Positions 17,362-25,992 of a DNA stretch of 64,000 nt are shown one piece after another. The stretch is from Streptomyces sp. HUAS CB01. GTDB lineage: Bacteria > Actinomycetota > Actinomycetes > Streptomycetales > Streptomycetaceae. Position 1 is the stretch's first letter, and the number at the start of each line of letters is the position of its first letter. A program made the position numbers and the translations under genes. The stretch spans positions 6,293,501 through 6,357,500 of the forward strand of contig NZ_CP129137.1 in the NCBI RefSeq assembly GCF_030406905.1. The letters are read 5' to 3'. The notes under the pieces are model-generated. The model did no database searches and had not been told where the DNA came from. It saw only the letters and a list, made by a program, of their open reading frames with translations.

Positions 17362-17715
17362 CACGCGCTCCTTGCCGTGGTCGTTCCGCCGGCCCGCGCC
17401 GGAGCGGCTCGGCCACTGAACGTGATCATCCGGCTACCCGTGATGGCGGACGGTAATCGTCATGGACGGTGCGGTACGACCCGAACGGCCCAGCGGAGGC
17501 CGGCCGCAGGCGGTCCGGGTTCCTCTTCCGGCTCCCCCCGGCTCCGTGCCGGCTCCTCTCCGTCGGTGTCCGGTGCGGGACAGAACGGACGGATCGCACA
17601 TGAGGCCCCCGGGTGCGTGGTAGACGAACGGACGTCCCCGGGCGTCCGGAACGGCCGTCCCGTACGCGCCCGTGGGTGCTGCCCCTCGGCAGCCAGGCCT
17701 GAAGGGAAAGTGAAC
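17362..17715. other. 354-bp divergent spacer
   Basis: Between the leftward DUF2267 gene and the rightward GAF-ANTAR gene. It holds the SigB-type promoter at 17434-17458. No promoter for the rightward gene stands out, and no coding frame is convincing. Confidence 0.5.
17434..17458 (-). promoter_or_regulatory. SigB-type promoter of the DUF2267 gene
   Basis: On the minus strand, GATT (17458-17455), 15 bases, then GGGTAG (17439-17434), 73 bp before ATG 17361. The last base differs from the C/T consensus; the rest and the spacing agree. Confidence 0.6.
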
Positions 17716-18492
17716 ATGCTGGAGGAATCACCGTCGATCGTTCATGACGTCTCGGTCGCCGCGGCGGTCGGCCGCCGGACCCTGCCGCAGCGGCTGTGCG
17801 CCGCCTTCACCCAGTCGCTCGGTGCCCAGCGGGCGGCCCTGTCGTTCCTGCCCCGTATGGAGCACTGGCGGCTGCTCCACGCCACCGACGAACCGGCCCT
17901 GCGCGGCGAGGCCACGCAGTTCACCCTCGGTGACGGCCCGTCGGTCAGTGCGGCCCTGCGCATGCGGCCCGTCCACGTACGGGACATGCGCCGGGCGACG
18001 TGCCGCGCCGGATCACCGCTCCGCGAAGGACTCGCCGACGTCCGCCAGGTGCTGGCGCTCCCGATGTACGTCCAGCACACGCCCGTCGGTGTCATCTGTC
18101 TCTACTACACCGTCCGCGCCGAGGTGACGGACGCTCATGTCGCCGAAGGGCAGCACGCCGCCGGTCTCGCGCTCGACGCGCTGCTGCGCTGGCGTGCCGT
18201 GCACGGCAGCGACGAGTGCGAGTGCCCGGTGTGGACCACCGACACACGGGCGGCGCGCTGGGAGCGGATCCACCAGGCGGCCGGGTACCTCGCGGCCCGT
18301 GAGGACTGCCCGGTCGCCGAGGCGCTGTCGATGCTCCAGGCCGCCGGCGCGCGGGACGGACTCTCCCTGCTCGACGTGTCCGACGCGCTGCTCCAGCCGC
18401 GGGACGCCCTCGCACCCGACGTGCCCGCGGCCCGTGCGGGAGGCCGGGTGGCGGCGGCCCACGGCCCGGGGCCGCACACGGCGCTGCTGTAG
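17716..18492 (+). CDS. GAF-ANTAR signalling protein
   Basis: A 258-residue protein. Residues ~10-165 form a GAF-like sensor domain (FLPRMEHWRLLHATDEPA ... VLALPMYVQHTPVGVICLYY). Residues ~185-235 look like an ANTAR domain, a short helical bundle (RWERIHQAAGYLAAREDCPV then ALSMLQAAGARDGLSLLDVS). ANTAR domains bind paired RNA hairpins and prevent transcription termination. The C-terminus is a disordered Ala/Gly tail. ATG 17716 is used; GTG 17710 in the same frame sits next to GAAGGGAAAG and is possible. The ligand and RNA target are unknown. Confidence 0.78.
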   Translation: MLEESPSIVHDVSVAAAVGRRTLPQRLCAAFTQSLGAQRAALSFLPRMEHWRLLHATDEPALRGEATQFTLGDGPSVSAALRMRPVHVRDMRRATCRAGSPLREGLADVRQVLALPMYVQHTPVGVICLYYTVRAEVTDAHVAEGQHAAGLALDALLRWRAVHGSDECECPVWTTDTRAARWERIHQAAGYLAAREDCPVAEALSMLQAAGARDGLSLLDVSDALLQPRDALAPDVPAARAGGRVAAAHGPGPHTALL

Positions 18493-18595
18493 CGGAGTCC
18501 CGCGCCGCGGGGGGTGTCCGCGGGGATACAGCACCGGGGCCGGCCCGGAGGCCCCGCACACGGCGCTGCGGCCGGGGGCCTTCCCGGCGGGAGGT

Positions 18596-18618
18596 CCGTA
18601 CGGTCGGCGGCCGTACGG
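18596..18618. repeat. Paired CCGTACGG palindromes between convergent genes
   Basis: CCGTACGG occurs at 18596-18603 and 18611-18618, so the segment can fold on itself. It lies between the ends of the GAF-ANTAR gene and the second sigma gene and may contribute to termination. Confidence 0.35.
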
Positions 18619-18651
18619 CGCCGGTGCCTGCGCGGGCCCGGGCGGGCCGGC

Positions 18652-19602
18652 TCAGCCGCGCAGCAGCTCCGTGCGCAGCCTGGCCAGTGAGCGCCGCAGG
18701 AGCCGGGAGACGTGCATCTGCGAGATCCCGAGCTCCGCGCCGATCCGGGACTGGCTCATGTCGTGCACGAACCGCAGGGCGAGGATCGTCCGTTCCCGCT
18801 CCGGGAGCGCCGCGACGAGCGGACCGAGCGCGGTCACGTCCTCCACGCGTTCCAGCTCCCGGTCGTCGAAGCGGACGTGGTCGCCGAGGGCGTCCACCGG
18901 GTCGCCGTCGTCGACGGGCGCGTCGAGCGAGGTGGCCCGGTACCCGTTGGCCGCCCGCAGTCCCTGCTCGACGTCCCCTTCGTCCAGGCCGAGGTGCTCG
19001 GCGAGTTCGCCGCACGTGGGCTCCCGTCCCAGGTCCTGCGCCAGCGCCGATCCGGCGGCCCGCAGGGCGAGCCGGAGCTCCTGCAGCCGGCGCGGCACCC
19101 GTACCGCCCAGACGTGGTCGCGGAAGTAGCGCTTGATCTCACCCGTGATGGTGGGCAGGGCGTACGTGGTGAACTCGACGCCGCGCGAAGGGTCGAAGCG
19201 GTTGATGGCCTTGATGAGCCCCACGGTGCCCACCTGGAGGACGTCCTCCCAGGACTCCCGGCGGACGTGGAGACGCCCGGCGGCATGGCGCACGAGCGTC
19301 AGATTGAGCTCCACCAGTGTGTTGCGGACGTACGAGTACTCGGGCGTGCCCTCCTCCAGCGCGTCCAGCCGTTCGAACAGCGGTGTGGAGAGGGCGCGGG
19401 CGTCGGCAGGCGCGACCTCGGTGAGGTCCGTGACGCCGTCCAGGGCGTCGCCGAGTCCGTCGAGTGCTCCGAGTCCGTCGGGTGCGGACCGCCGGACGGC
19501 GGGGGACGCGGCGCCCGGCCCGGGGTCGGCCGGGCCGGGCGCCGCGTCCATGCGCTGCCCGGGTGAAGAGTTGCGCGGGCTGTCCGTCGTCGGGCTCGTC
19601 AT
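18652..19602 (-). CDS. SigB/SigF-family sigma factor (second copy)
   Basis: A 316-residue paralogue of the sigma factor at 15942. Same order: a ~70-residue low-complexity Pro/Gly/Ala N-terminus, region 2 (RNTLVELNLTLVRHAAGR; EDVLQVGTVGLIKAINRFD), region 3 (REPTCGELAEHL), region 4 (DMSQSRIGAELGISQMHVSRLL). The region 4 recognition helix LGISQMHVSRLL is identical in both copies, so they likely read very similar promoters. ATG 19602 has GGAG at good spacing; ATG 19614 is less well placed. It carries its own SigB-type promoter 60 bp upstream. Confidence 0.92.
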   Translation of the reverse strand: MTSPTTDSPRNSSPGQRMDAAPGPADPGPGAASPAVRRSAPDGLGALDGLGDALDGVTDLTEVAPADARALSTPLFERLDALEEGTPEYSYVRNTLVELNLTLVRHAAGRLHVRRESWEDVLQVGTVGLIKAINRFDPSRGVEFTTYALPTITGEIKRYFRDHVWAVRVPRRLQELRLALRAAGSALAQDLGREPTCGELAEHLGLDEGDVEQGLRAANGYRATSLDAPVDDGDPVDALGDHVRFDDRELERVEDVTALGPLVAALPERERTILALRFVHDMSQSRIGAELGISQMHVSRLLRRSLARLRTELLRG

Positions 19603-19661
19603 CGCACGCTCCATTCCTCACGGGCGCCCGCGGCCGCCACGAGCGCGACATGAAGCCGCCG

Positions 19662-19686
19662 CTACCCGATGTGACGACGACTACAC
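19662..19686 (-). promoter_or_regulatory. SigB-type promoter of the second sigma gene
   Basis: On the minus strand, GTGT (19686-19683), 15 bases, then GGGTAG (19667-19662), 60 bp before ATG 19602. It has the same spacing as the promoters at 16869 and 17434. Confidence 0.62.
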
Positions 19687-19717
19687 GCAGGGTCCCGGGA
19701 ATGGTGTCAGTGCGGGC

Positions 19718-21844
19718 TCAGGTGATGTCCGCCGGCATGCGTGACGGCTTCCCCGCGCTCACCGGTTCCCGGCTCAGCCGCCCGGGCCACCAGGCCGTGC
19801 GGCCGATGTCCCGCACCAGCGCCGGGACGAGCAGGGACCGGACGACGAGGGTGTCGAGCAGCACCCCGAACGCGACGATGAACGCGATCTGGACCAGGAA
19901 CGCCAGGGGGATGACGGCGAGCGCGGCGAAGGTCGCGGCGAGCACGACGCCCGCGGAGGTGATGACCCCGCCGGTCGCGGTGAGACCGCGCAGGACGCCC
20001 TCGCGCGTGCCGTGCAGGAGTGCCTCCTCGCGGACCCGGGACATCAGGAAGATGTTGTAGTCCACGCCGAGGGCCACCAGGAACACGAACCCGTACAGCG
20101 GCACGGACGCGTCGGTGCCCGAGAACCCGAACACGCCCTGGAACACCAGCGCCGAGACGCCCAGCGTCGCGAGGAAGTTGAGGGCGACGGTCGCGACGAG
20201 CAGCAGTGGTACCAGCACGGACCGCAGCAGGGCGACCAGGATGAGCAGGATGACCACGAGCACGACGGGCACGATCAGCAGGCGGTCGCGCTCGGCGGTC
20301 CGCTGGGTGTCGTACTGCTGCGCCGTGTACCCGCCGACGAGGGCGTCCGCGCCGGGCACGGCGTGCACCGCGTCGCGCAGCCGCACCACCGTGTCCTTGG
20401 CGGCGTCGCTGTCGGCGGCGTCCTCCAGGGTGACGTCGATCCGGACCTTGCCGTCGGCCACCAGCGGCTCGCCCGCGCCGGGGCGCCCGGACGCGGTCGC
20501 GGGAGCCGCGGAGTCCACGCCGTCGGTCCCCGCGGCGGCTGCCGTGACCTCGGCGACGCGGCCGGCGTCGGCGATGACGACGGCCGGGTTGCCCGAGCCG
20601 CCGGGGAAGTGCTCGCCGAGAACGGCCTGTGCGGTGACGGACGGGGCGTCGTTCACGAAGATCTCGTCCAGCGGCACGCCCTTCGACACGAGGCCGGGGG
20701 CGAACGCGGCACACGCCAGCAGCCCGGCGAGCGTGGCCGCCCAGACCCTGCGCGGAGCACGGTCCACCAGCGCGGCCACCCGTGACCAGACACCCCGGCC
20801 CGATGTGCCGTCGCCGGCCTGCCGCCGGGGCCGGGCGGGCCAGTAGGCGGCCCGTCCGAGCAGGACCAGCACGGCCGGCAGGAACGTGAGTGCGCTGAGC
20901 ACGGCGCAGACGATGCCGATGGCGCCGACCGGGCCGAGGGCGCGGTTGTTCGTCAGATCGCTGAAGAGGAGCGCGAGGAGGCCGAGGGCGACGGTGGCAG
21001 CGCTCGCCACGACGGGGCCGGTGGACCGGCGCAGCGCCGACCGCATGGCCGCGAACCGGTCCGCGTTCCCGGCCAGTTCCTCCCGGTACCGGGCCGTCAG
21101 CAGCAGGGCGTAGTCCGTGGCGGCGCCGATGACCAGGATGGAGAGGATGCCCTGTACCTGGCCGTCGACGCGCACGACGCCGCGGTCGGCGAGTGCGTAG
21201 ACGACGGCGCACGCGAGACCGAGGGCGAGTACCGCGCCGGCGATCACGACCAGCGGCAGCAGCACGCTGCGGTACACGAGCAGCAGGATCACCAGCACGG
21301 TGACGAGGGCGACGGCGAGCAGCAGTCCGTCGATCCCGGCGAAGGCGTCGGACAGGTCGGCCTGCGTCGCGGCGGGCCCGGCGATGTGGACCGTCGTGCC
21401 GGGCACCCGGTCCGCCGCGTCGCGCACCGCGGCCAGGACGTCGGGGAGTTCCTCGCCGAGGTCGGGCCGCAGTTGGACGACGCCCTGGACGGCCCGGCCG
21501 TCCTCGGCGGGCAGGGCGGGGGACACCGTGCCCGTGGTGCCCGGCGCTCCCTCGAGCGAGGCGAGGGCCTCGGTCGCCGACCGCCGCACGGCCGTGTCCA
21601 CGGTCCCGTCGCCGTCGACGGTCCAGACGACGACCGCGGGGAGGGTCTCGTCCTGCCGGAACGCCTCCCGGGCGTCGACGACCCGTGTGGACTCGGCGCT
21701 GCGCGGCAGGAAGGCCGCCTGGTCGTTGGTGGCGACCTCGCCGAGCTTCCCGGCGTACGGGCCGAGGGCGGCGCCGCAGCCGAGCCAGGCGACCAGCAGG
21801 AGGATCGGTACCAGCCTGCGGGCCAGTCGCGAGGAGGGGGACAT
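19718..21844 (-). CDS. MMPL-family (RND superfamily) membrane transporter
   Basis: A 708-residue exporter with two repeats of an MMPL domain: TM1, a large external loop (~45-185), TM2-6 (~190-350), TM7, a second loop (~400-540) and TM8-12. Signature stretches include VLVILLLVYRSVLLPLVVI, GAATDYALLLTARYREEL and LGVDYNIFLMSRVREEAL; the Asp-Tyr in TM4 and TM10 is the proton path typical of MMPL pumps. ATG 21844 has GGGAG five bases upstream. It lies next to a MarR gene on the same strand with a clear palindrome upstream, so it is probably a regulated drug or lipid exporter. The substrate is unknown. Confidence 0.9.
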   Translation of the reverse strand: MSPSSRLARRLVPILLLVAWLGCGAALGPYAGKLGEVATNDQAAFLPRSAESTRVVDAREAFRQDETLPAVVVWTVDGDGTVDTAVRRSATEALASLEGAPGTTGTVSPALPAEDGRAVQGVVQLRPDLGEELPDVLAAVRDAADRVPGTTVHIAGPAATQADLSDAFAGIDGLLLAVALVTVLVILLLVYRSVLLPLVVIAGAVLALGLACAVVYALADRGVVRVDGQVQGILSILVIGAATDYALLLTARYREELAGNADRFAAMRSALRRSTGPVVASAATVALGLLALLFSDLTNNRALGPVGAIGIVCAVLSALTFLPAVLVLLGRAAYWPARPRRQAGDGTSGRGVWSRVAALVDRAPRRVWAATLAGLLACAAFAPGLVSKGVPLDEIFVNDAPSVTAQAVLGEHFPGGSGNPAVVIADAGRVAEVTAAAAGTDGVDSAAPATASGRPGAGEPLVADGKVRIDVTLEDAADSDAAKDTVVRLRDAVHAVPGADALVGGYTAQQYDTQRTAERDRLLIVPVVLVVILLILVALLRSVLVPLLLVATVALNFLATLGVSALVFQGVFGFSGTDASVPLYGFVFLVALGVDYNIFLMSRVREEALLHGTREGVLRGLTATGGVITSAGVVLAATFAALAVIPLAFLVQIAFIVAFGVLLDTLVVRSLLVPALVRDIGRTAWWPGRLSREPVSAGKPSRMPADIT

Positions 21845-21918
21845 GGCACTCCCGGTTGTGTGCGGTGGTTTCACCCGGTGCTTCGTTCCGGGCGCTCTTA
21901 TTTCACCCATCGACTATC

Positions 21919-21929
21919 TCAATGATTGA
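21919..21929. promoter_or_regulatory. Palindrome TCAATgATTGA upstream of the MMPL gene
   Basis: A perfect 5-1-5 inverted repeat in an AT-rich island (21898-21945), 75 bp before the MMPL start, within the likely promoter. MarR repressors commonly bind such sites near the exporter genes they control, and a MarR gene lies just upstream. That it is this MarR's operator is inference. Confidence 0.6.
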
Positions 21930-22100
21930 AACAGTTTGGCATGTGCCGGTTCCGGATCTCGGGAGGGGGTCCCGGGACGGGCCCTGCGTCGGGTGCGGCC
22001 CGAGGTGACGGAGCGGCACGGTGCCGTGTTCCTCTTCGGGGCACGGGCCGCCGGCGGATGCTCCTCGGGGCGGTGGGTTCCGCGGTGGCCGTAGGCGGGC

Positions 22101-22619
22101 TCAGTCGCGGCCGGAGAGCCGGTCCAGCTCCTGGTTCATCGCGTTCAGAAAGCGCAGCACGACGGCCAGTTCGTCGCCGCTGAAGCCCTCCTGGGCCCGG
22201 GCCGTCGCCTCGGCGAGCGGCAGGAAGTGGGCGCGGGCGGCGGACCTTCCGCGTGCCGCGTAGTGCAGATGGACGACCCGGCGGTCCTTGCTGTCGCGGG
22301 ATCGGCGGATGTGGCCGGCCCGCTCCAGCCGGTCGAGGCACGCGGTCACGGCACCGGACGTCAGGCCGAGGTGGTCCCGCAGCCGCCCCGGGGTCAGGGG
22401 GGTCTCCGAGTCCAGGATCGCGGCGAGCGCCTGGACGTCGGTGGCGTGCAGTCCCTGGTCGGCGGCGAATCCGTGGACCAGCCGATTCATCTCGCCGTTC
22501 ATGCGGCGCAGTTGGACGGCGAACTCCCGCAGATCGCGGCCCGCCGCCCCCGGAGCCGCGCCGGTCCCGGTGGAGGTGGTGGCGGTGTCCGCCGGCCCCG
22601 TCTCGTTCGTACTCGCCAC
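22101..22619 (-). CDS. MarR-family regulator next to the MMPL exporter
   Basis: A 172-residue winged-helix regulator. The DNA-binding core reads LHATDVQALAAILDSETPLTPGRLRDHLGLTSGAVTACLDRLERAGHIRRSRDSKDRRVV, shown here as one region at residues ~60-120, followed by a dimerising helix. The DR/RR wing motif is intact. The start is GTG 22619. A TATAGG hexamer at 22633-22628 lies so close that the transcript may begin at or near the start codon (leaderless). It likely represses the MMPL gene downstream. Confidence 0.88.
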   Translation of the reverse strand: MASTNETGPADTATTSTGTGAAPGAAGRDLREFAVQLRRMNGEMNRLVHGFAADQGLHATDVQALAAILDSETPLTPGRLRDHLGLTSGAVTACLDRLERAGHIRRSRDSKDRRVVHLHYAARGRSAARAHFLPLAEATARAQEGFSGDELAVVLRFLNAMNQELDRLSGRD

Positions 22620-22877
22620 GCGCTCAGCCTATAGAGCCACGGGCCCGCGGTCCGCGCCGCCGGTCACCGGGGCGGCACGGGGCCGGGTGGGTGAGGCGGG
22701 CGGGCCCGCACGGTACCCGCGGCGAACGACGCAGCACCGATGCGACTCGTCCGCCGCAGCGCGGTGGCGCAGTCTGCAGACGGAAGGCCGGTCCGGGAGC
22801 GGAGGAACGCCGGACCGTGACGGAGCGGAACGCGAATCCGGCCGGGCGGAACGGCTCCGGCCGGGGAGGAGGGCCCA

Positions 22878-23450
22878 GTGAAGCTCAGGGACGAACTTCC
22901 CGTCGACCACGCTCTCGCGACCGTCTACCGCGTGGGCGCCGCCCTCTGCGGTGCGGTCCTGCTGGTCTTCGCCTGCCTCGGATTCGCCGACGGACTCGGG
23001 TTCTTCGAGACCGACGGCGCGCGGGTGGCCGGCATGTCCAGCAACGGCCTGCTCAGTCTGATCTCGCTGTGCGTGGGCGTGCTGCTGCTGGGCGGTGCGG
23101 TCGTGGGCGGGAACGCCGCGAGTACGCTCAACATGATCGTGGGTGCGGCGTTCGTGCTCAGCGGTTTCGTGCACCTGTTCCTGCTCGGCCGCCCCGCCAA
23201 CATCCTCGACTTCGGCATGTCCAACGTCGTCTTCAGCTTCGTGATGGGCCTGCTGATCGTCACCTTCGGCATGTACGGGCGGGTCAGCGGCGGACTCCCG
23301 CACGACAACCCCTACTGGCGCAGCCGCCATCCGGAGCAGGCCGGCCGTGTGGCCGGCGCGCCCGGGCGGGTGCTCGAGGGGCCGGCGTCCACCCGCCCCC
23401 GGCACGTCCTCCCCGCCGGCCCGGCCCGAAGGCCCGCGGACCGTCCGTGA
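22878..23450 (+). CDS. DUF4383 membrane protein
   Basis: A 190-residue protein with four TM helices (about residues 18-38, 55-75, 84-105, 115-135) and a conserved start and loop pattern of DUF4383 (VDHALATVYRVGA; NMIVGAAFVLSGFVHLFLLG). The C-terminal ~50 residues are Pro/Arg-rich and probably cytoplasmic and disordered. GTG 22878 follows GGGGAGGAGGG. Function unknown; the family is typical of actinobacteria and often occurs among stress genes. Confidence 0.82.
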   Translation: MKLRDELPVDHALATVYRVGAALCGAVLLVFACLGFADGLGFFETDGARVAGMSSNGLLSLISLCVGVLLLGGAVVGGNAASTLNMIVGAAFVLSGFVHLFLLGRPANILDFGMSNVVFSFVMGLLIVTFGMYGRVSGGLPHDNPYWRSRHPEQAGRVAGAPGRVLEGPASTRPRHVLPAGPARRPADRP

Positions 23451-23566
23451 TGCCGCGACTCCTGCGCACGCCTCACGCCGGACGTACCGCTCCGGCCCGG
23501 CGCCGGAGGAGGTCCGGGCGAGGTGCCGCGTCTCCCGCCGCCGCGCCCGTCAGGGGCGGGCCCGCG

Positions 23567-23935
23567 TCACGACCGGGCCCCCGCCCCCGCGGCGGCGGTC
23601 AGCGCCGACTCGACGTCGGCGTGGACCGCCGTCGTCAGGCTCAGCCCGGTGAGGTCGAAGAGCTTGGCGACGGGCGGCGTCGGCGCCGCGAGGTGCAGGT
23701 CGCCGCCCGTCGCCCGGGTCTCGCGGGTCGCCCGTATCAGTACGTTCAGTCCGGAGGAGTCCATGAAGCCGACGGCGGACAGATCCAGCACGAGGTGCCG
23801 GCGGCCGTGGAGGGCCTGGTTCGCCAGGTGGTGATGGAGGAGCGTCGCCGTGTCGACGTCCAGTTCGCCGCGGATCGTCACCACCGCCGTTCTGGGGTCG
23901 TGGATCTCGACCTCGACGTCCAGGTTCTGTTCCAT
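23567..23935 (-). CDS. STAS-domain anti-sigma factor antagonist (second)
   Basis: A 122-residue STAS protein (TIRGELDVDTATLLHHHL; VLDLSAVGFMDSSGLNVLI). The Ser in MDSSGLNVL is at the phosphorylation site of RsbV/SpoIIAA proteins. The GGAGG upstream sits one base from ATG 23944 and ten from ATG 23935, so 23935 is chosen. Divergent from the PP2C gene at 24228; the PP2C protein may dephosphorylate this STAS protein, completing a partner switch. The divergent spacer carries a 14-bp palindrome. Confidence 0.85.
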   Translation of the reverse strand: MEQNLDVEVEIHDPRTAVVTIRGELDVDTATLLHHHLANQALHGRRHLVLDLSAVGFMDSSGLNVLIRATRETRATGGDLHLAAPTPPVAKLFDLTGLSLTTAVHADVESALTAAAGAGARS

Positions 23936-24089
23936 GGGGGACATGCCTCCGCTTTCGGCTGGTTCGTTCGGCCGGCGCGTCCTTGCGGGCGCCGCGCGGC
24001 GTGGGTCGCACACCCGTGCTGACCGGAGGACGTGTGCCCCGTGTCGCCGCTCGCACACCTCCCCGGGCTGTGTTGTCGCCCGGATATCA

Positions 24090-24103
24090 TTGTCACGTGA
24101 CAA
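24090..24103. promoter_or_regulatory. 14-bp palindrome TTGTCACGTGACAA
   Basis: A perfect palindrome in the AT-rich middle of the spacer between the STAS and PP2C genes, 155 bp and 125 bp from their starts. A second, shorter inverted repeat (GATTC-gta-GAATC, 24115-24127) follows. The site could control both genes; MarR or TetR proteins are possible binders, and two MarR genes lie next to the PP2C gene. Confidence 0.6.
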
Positions 24104-24227
24104 ATGTTGCTTTCGATTCGTAGAATCACGTGCTCGTGCCCGGCGTTCTTGGCCTCGGAGTCTGCGGATGCGTGCACACTGACGGCATGCTGGGCTTGTG
24201 GTCCCGGCACGACGAGAATCGGATGAC

Positions 24228-25424
24228 GTGGACAAGTTCGCTGCCCTCGAGCAGGCCCTGCGCGGTGCCGCTCCCCACACCCTGCTGGATGTGGTGAGTG
24301 CGGCTCTGGACGAGCGGTACGGCACCGCCGGGGTGGAGCTGCGGCTCGCCGACTACGGAATGCACTCCCTGCAGACCGTGGACCCCGGCCCCGGCGAGAC
24401 GGAACCCGTGCCGATCCACGGCAGCCCCCAGGGGCGCGCCTTCGGCTCCCAGGAGCCGTACGTCACCGAGGAAGGCGACGGCCGGGTCGCCGTGCACCTG
24501 CCCGTCACCGTGCGCGGCGACCGGCTCGGCGTGCTGACGGTGCGCCTGGCCTCGGACGCCTTCACCGAGGCCGACCTCCCGGACCTCCGGCTGGCGTGCG
24601 AGGCGCTCGGCCACGAGATGCTCGTCGCGGAGCGCGACACGGACCTGTACGTCCTGGCCCGCCGTGCGGCACGGCTCACCCTCGCCGCCGAGATGCAGTG
24701 GCAGCTGCTTCCGGGCCGCGCCTGCGCACGGGACGAGTTCGCGCTGGGCGCCCAGCTGGAACCCGCCTACGCGATCTTCGGGGACAACTACGACTGGTCG
24801 GTGTCGGCCGGCCATCTCACCATGGCCGTCACCAACGGCATGGGCGACGGCATCGAGGCGGCCCTCCTCTCCAACCTCGCCGTCAACGCACTGCGCAACG
24901 CCCGCCGCGCCGGCCTCGGCCTCGCCGACCAGGCCGCCCTCGCCGACCAGGCCGTCTACGCCCATTACCGGGGCCGCGCCTACGTCTCCGTCCTCCTGCT
25001 GCGCTTCGACTTCGTCACGGGCGAGGTCGAGGCGATCGACGCCGGGTCGCCGAGGCTGTGGCGGCTCCGCGACCGCGAGGTGGAGCCGATTCACTTCGAC
25101 GCCCAACTGCCGCTCGGCATGTTCGAGGAGACGGTGTACGTACCGGAACGGTTCACCGTGCGCCCGGGCGACCGTCTGCTGTTCGGCAGCGACGGCGTCT
25201 ACGAAGCCCTGTCCCCGGCGGGCGAGTCGTACGGGCTGCGGACCCTCGCCCGTACGCTGCTCGCCACGAGCCTCCTGCCGCCCACCCAGGTCCCCGGGGC
25301 CGTGCTGCGCGAACTCGCCGGCCACCGCGGGGCCAAGCCCCTCGACGACGACGCGCTCGTGGTCTGCCTCGACTGGTACGGGCGCGGGGCGGGTTCCCGG
25401 GGCGGCACGGACACCGCGGACTGA
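24228..25424 (+). CDS. SpoIIE/PP2C-type phosphatase with N-terminal GAF-like domain
   Basis: A 398-residue soluble phosphatase. Residues ~1-140 form a GAF-like sensor region; residues ~150-390 form a PP2C domain of the RsbU/SpoIIE type (AAEMQWQLLPGRACARDEF; IFGDNYDWSV; TNGMGDGIEAAL; LLFGSDGVYEAL). In the usual motif the first metal ligand lies in GGDxYD; here it is FGDNYDW, still with its Asp. GTG 24228 was chosen although its ribosome site is weak; GTG 24198 in frame is an alternative. Divergent STAS partner upstream. Confidence 0.85.
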   Translation: MDKFAALEQALRGAAPHTLLDVVSAALDERYGTAGVELRLADYGMHSLQTVDPGPGETEPVPIHGSPQGRAFGSQEPYVTEEGDGRVAVHLPVTVRGDRLGVLTVRLASDAFTEADLPDLRLACEALGHEMLVAERDTDLYVLARRAARLTLAAEMQWQLLPGRACARDEFALGAQLEPAYAIFGDNYDWSVSAGHLTMAVTNGMGDGIEAALLSNLAVNALRNARRAGLGLADQAALADQAVYAHYRGRAYVSVLLLRFDFVTGEVEAIDAGSPRLWRLRDREVEPIHFDAQLPLGMFEETVYVPERFTVRPGDRLLFGSDGVYEALSPAGESYGLRTLARTLLATSLLPPTQVPGAVLRELAGHRGAKPLDDDALVVCLDWYGRGAGSRGGTDTAD

Positions 25425-25470
25425 CCGGAGGGGACGGGCTCCGTCCGGAGAGCGGCGTACCGCGCGGGGG

Positions 25471-25992
25471 TCACGCGGGCCGCGCGGCACCGCCGTCCGG
25501 GCCCGGGCTTCCGTCCCCCTCCGGACCGGCGTTCCGGGCCTCGCCCGTCACCACGGCCTCACGGAAGCCGTGGAGGCCCTCCAGCAGCGCGGTACGGGAC
25601 GCCGGGTCCATCGCCTCGATGGCCGCCAGCAGGACCTCCTCGCGCTGGGAGCGCAGCTCCGAGAGGTACGCCCGGCCGTGGCCGGTCAGGCGGATCGTCA
25701 GCTCCCTGCGGCTGACCGGGCTGGGCGTGCGCTCGACGAGCCCCATGGCCTCCAGCCGGTCGCACAGCCTGCTGACCGACGACGGCGCGGATCCGAGCAC
25801 GTCGCCGAGCGTGCGCAGATTGATCCCGTCGGCACGCTCCAGGCTGTACAGCACGCGAAGCTGGGAGGCGGACACGGCCGAGGCGGTGTCCCGGCCCCGC
25901 TCCCAGAGGATCTCGAGCATCTCGATGACGTCGCACGCCGCCCGGGCCGCATCGGTGGCCCTCCGCGAGTGTGGAGCCGGACTCCTGCTCAT
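25471..25992 (-). CDS. MarR-family regulator (tandem copy A)
   Basis: A 173-residue winged-helix protein. The core is SASQLRVLYSLERADGINL then RTLGDVLGSAPSSVSRLCDRLEAMGLVERTPS, ending with a long helix for dimerising. Convergent with the PP2C gene (46 bp apart). It shares most of its DNA-binding core with the next gene, so the two arose by duplication. ATG 25992 has GGAG nine bases upstream. The targets are unknown; the shared upstream motif at 26143 is a candidate site. Confidence 0.85.
   Translation of the reverse strand: MSRSPAPHSRRATDAARAACDVIEMLEILWERGRDTASAVSASQLRVLYSLERADGINLRTLGDVLGSAPSSVSRLCDRLEAMGLVERTPSPVSRRELTIRLTGHGRAYLSELRSQREEVLLAAIEAMDPASRTALLEGLHGFREAVVTGEARNAGPEGDGSPGPDGGAARPA

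Noticed and set aside
22713..22737. GTACCC upstream of the MarR gene read as a minus-strand SigB promoter
   Set aside because: The -35 position does not fit GnnT at any allowed spacing.
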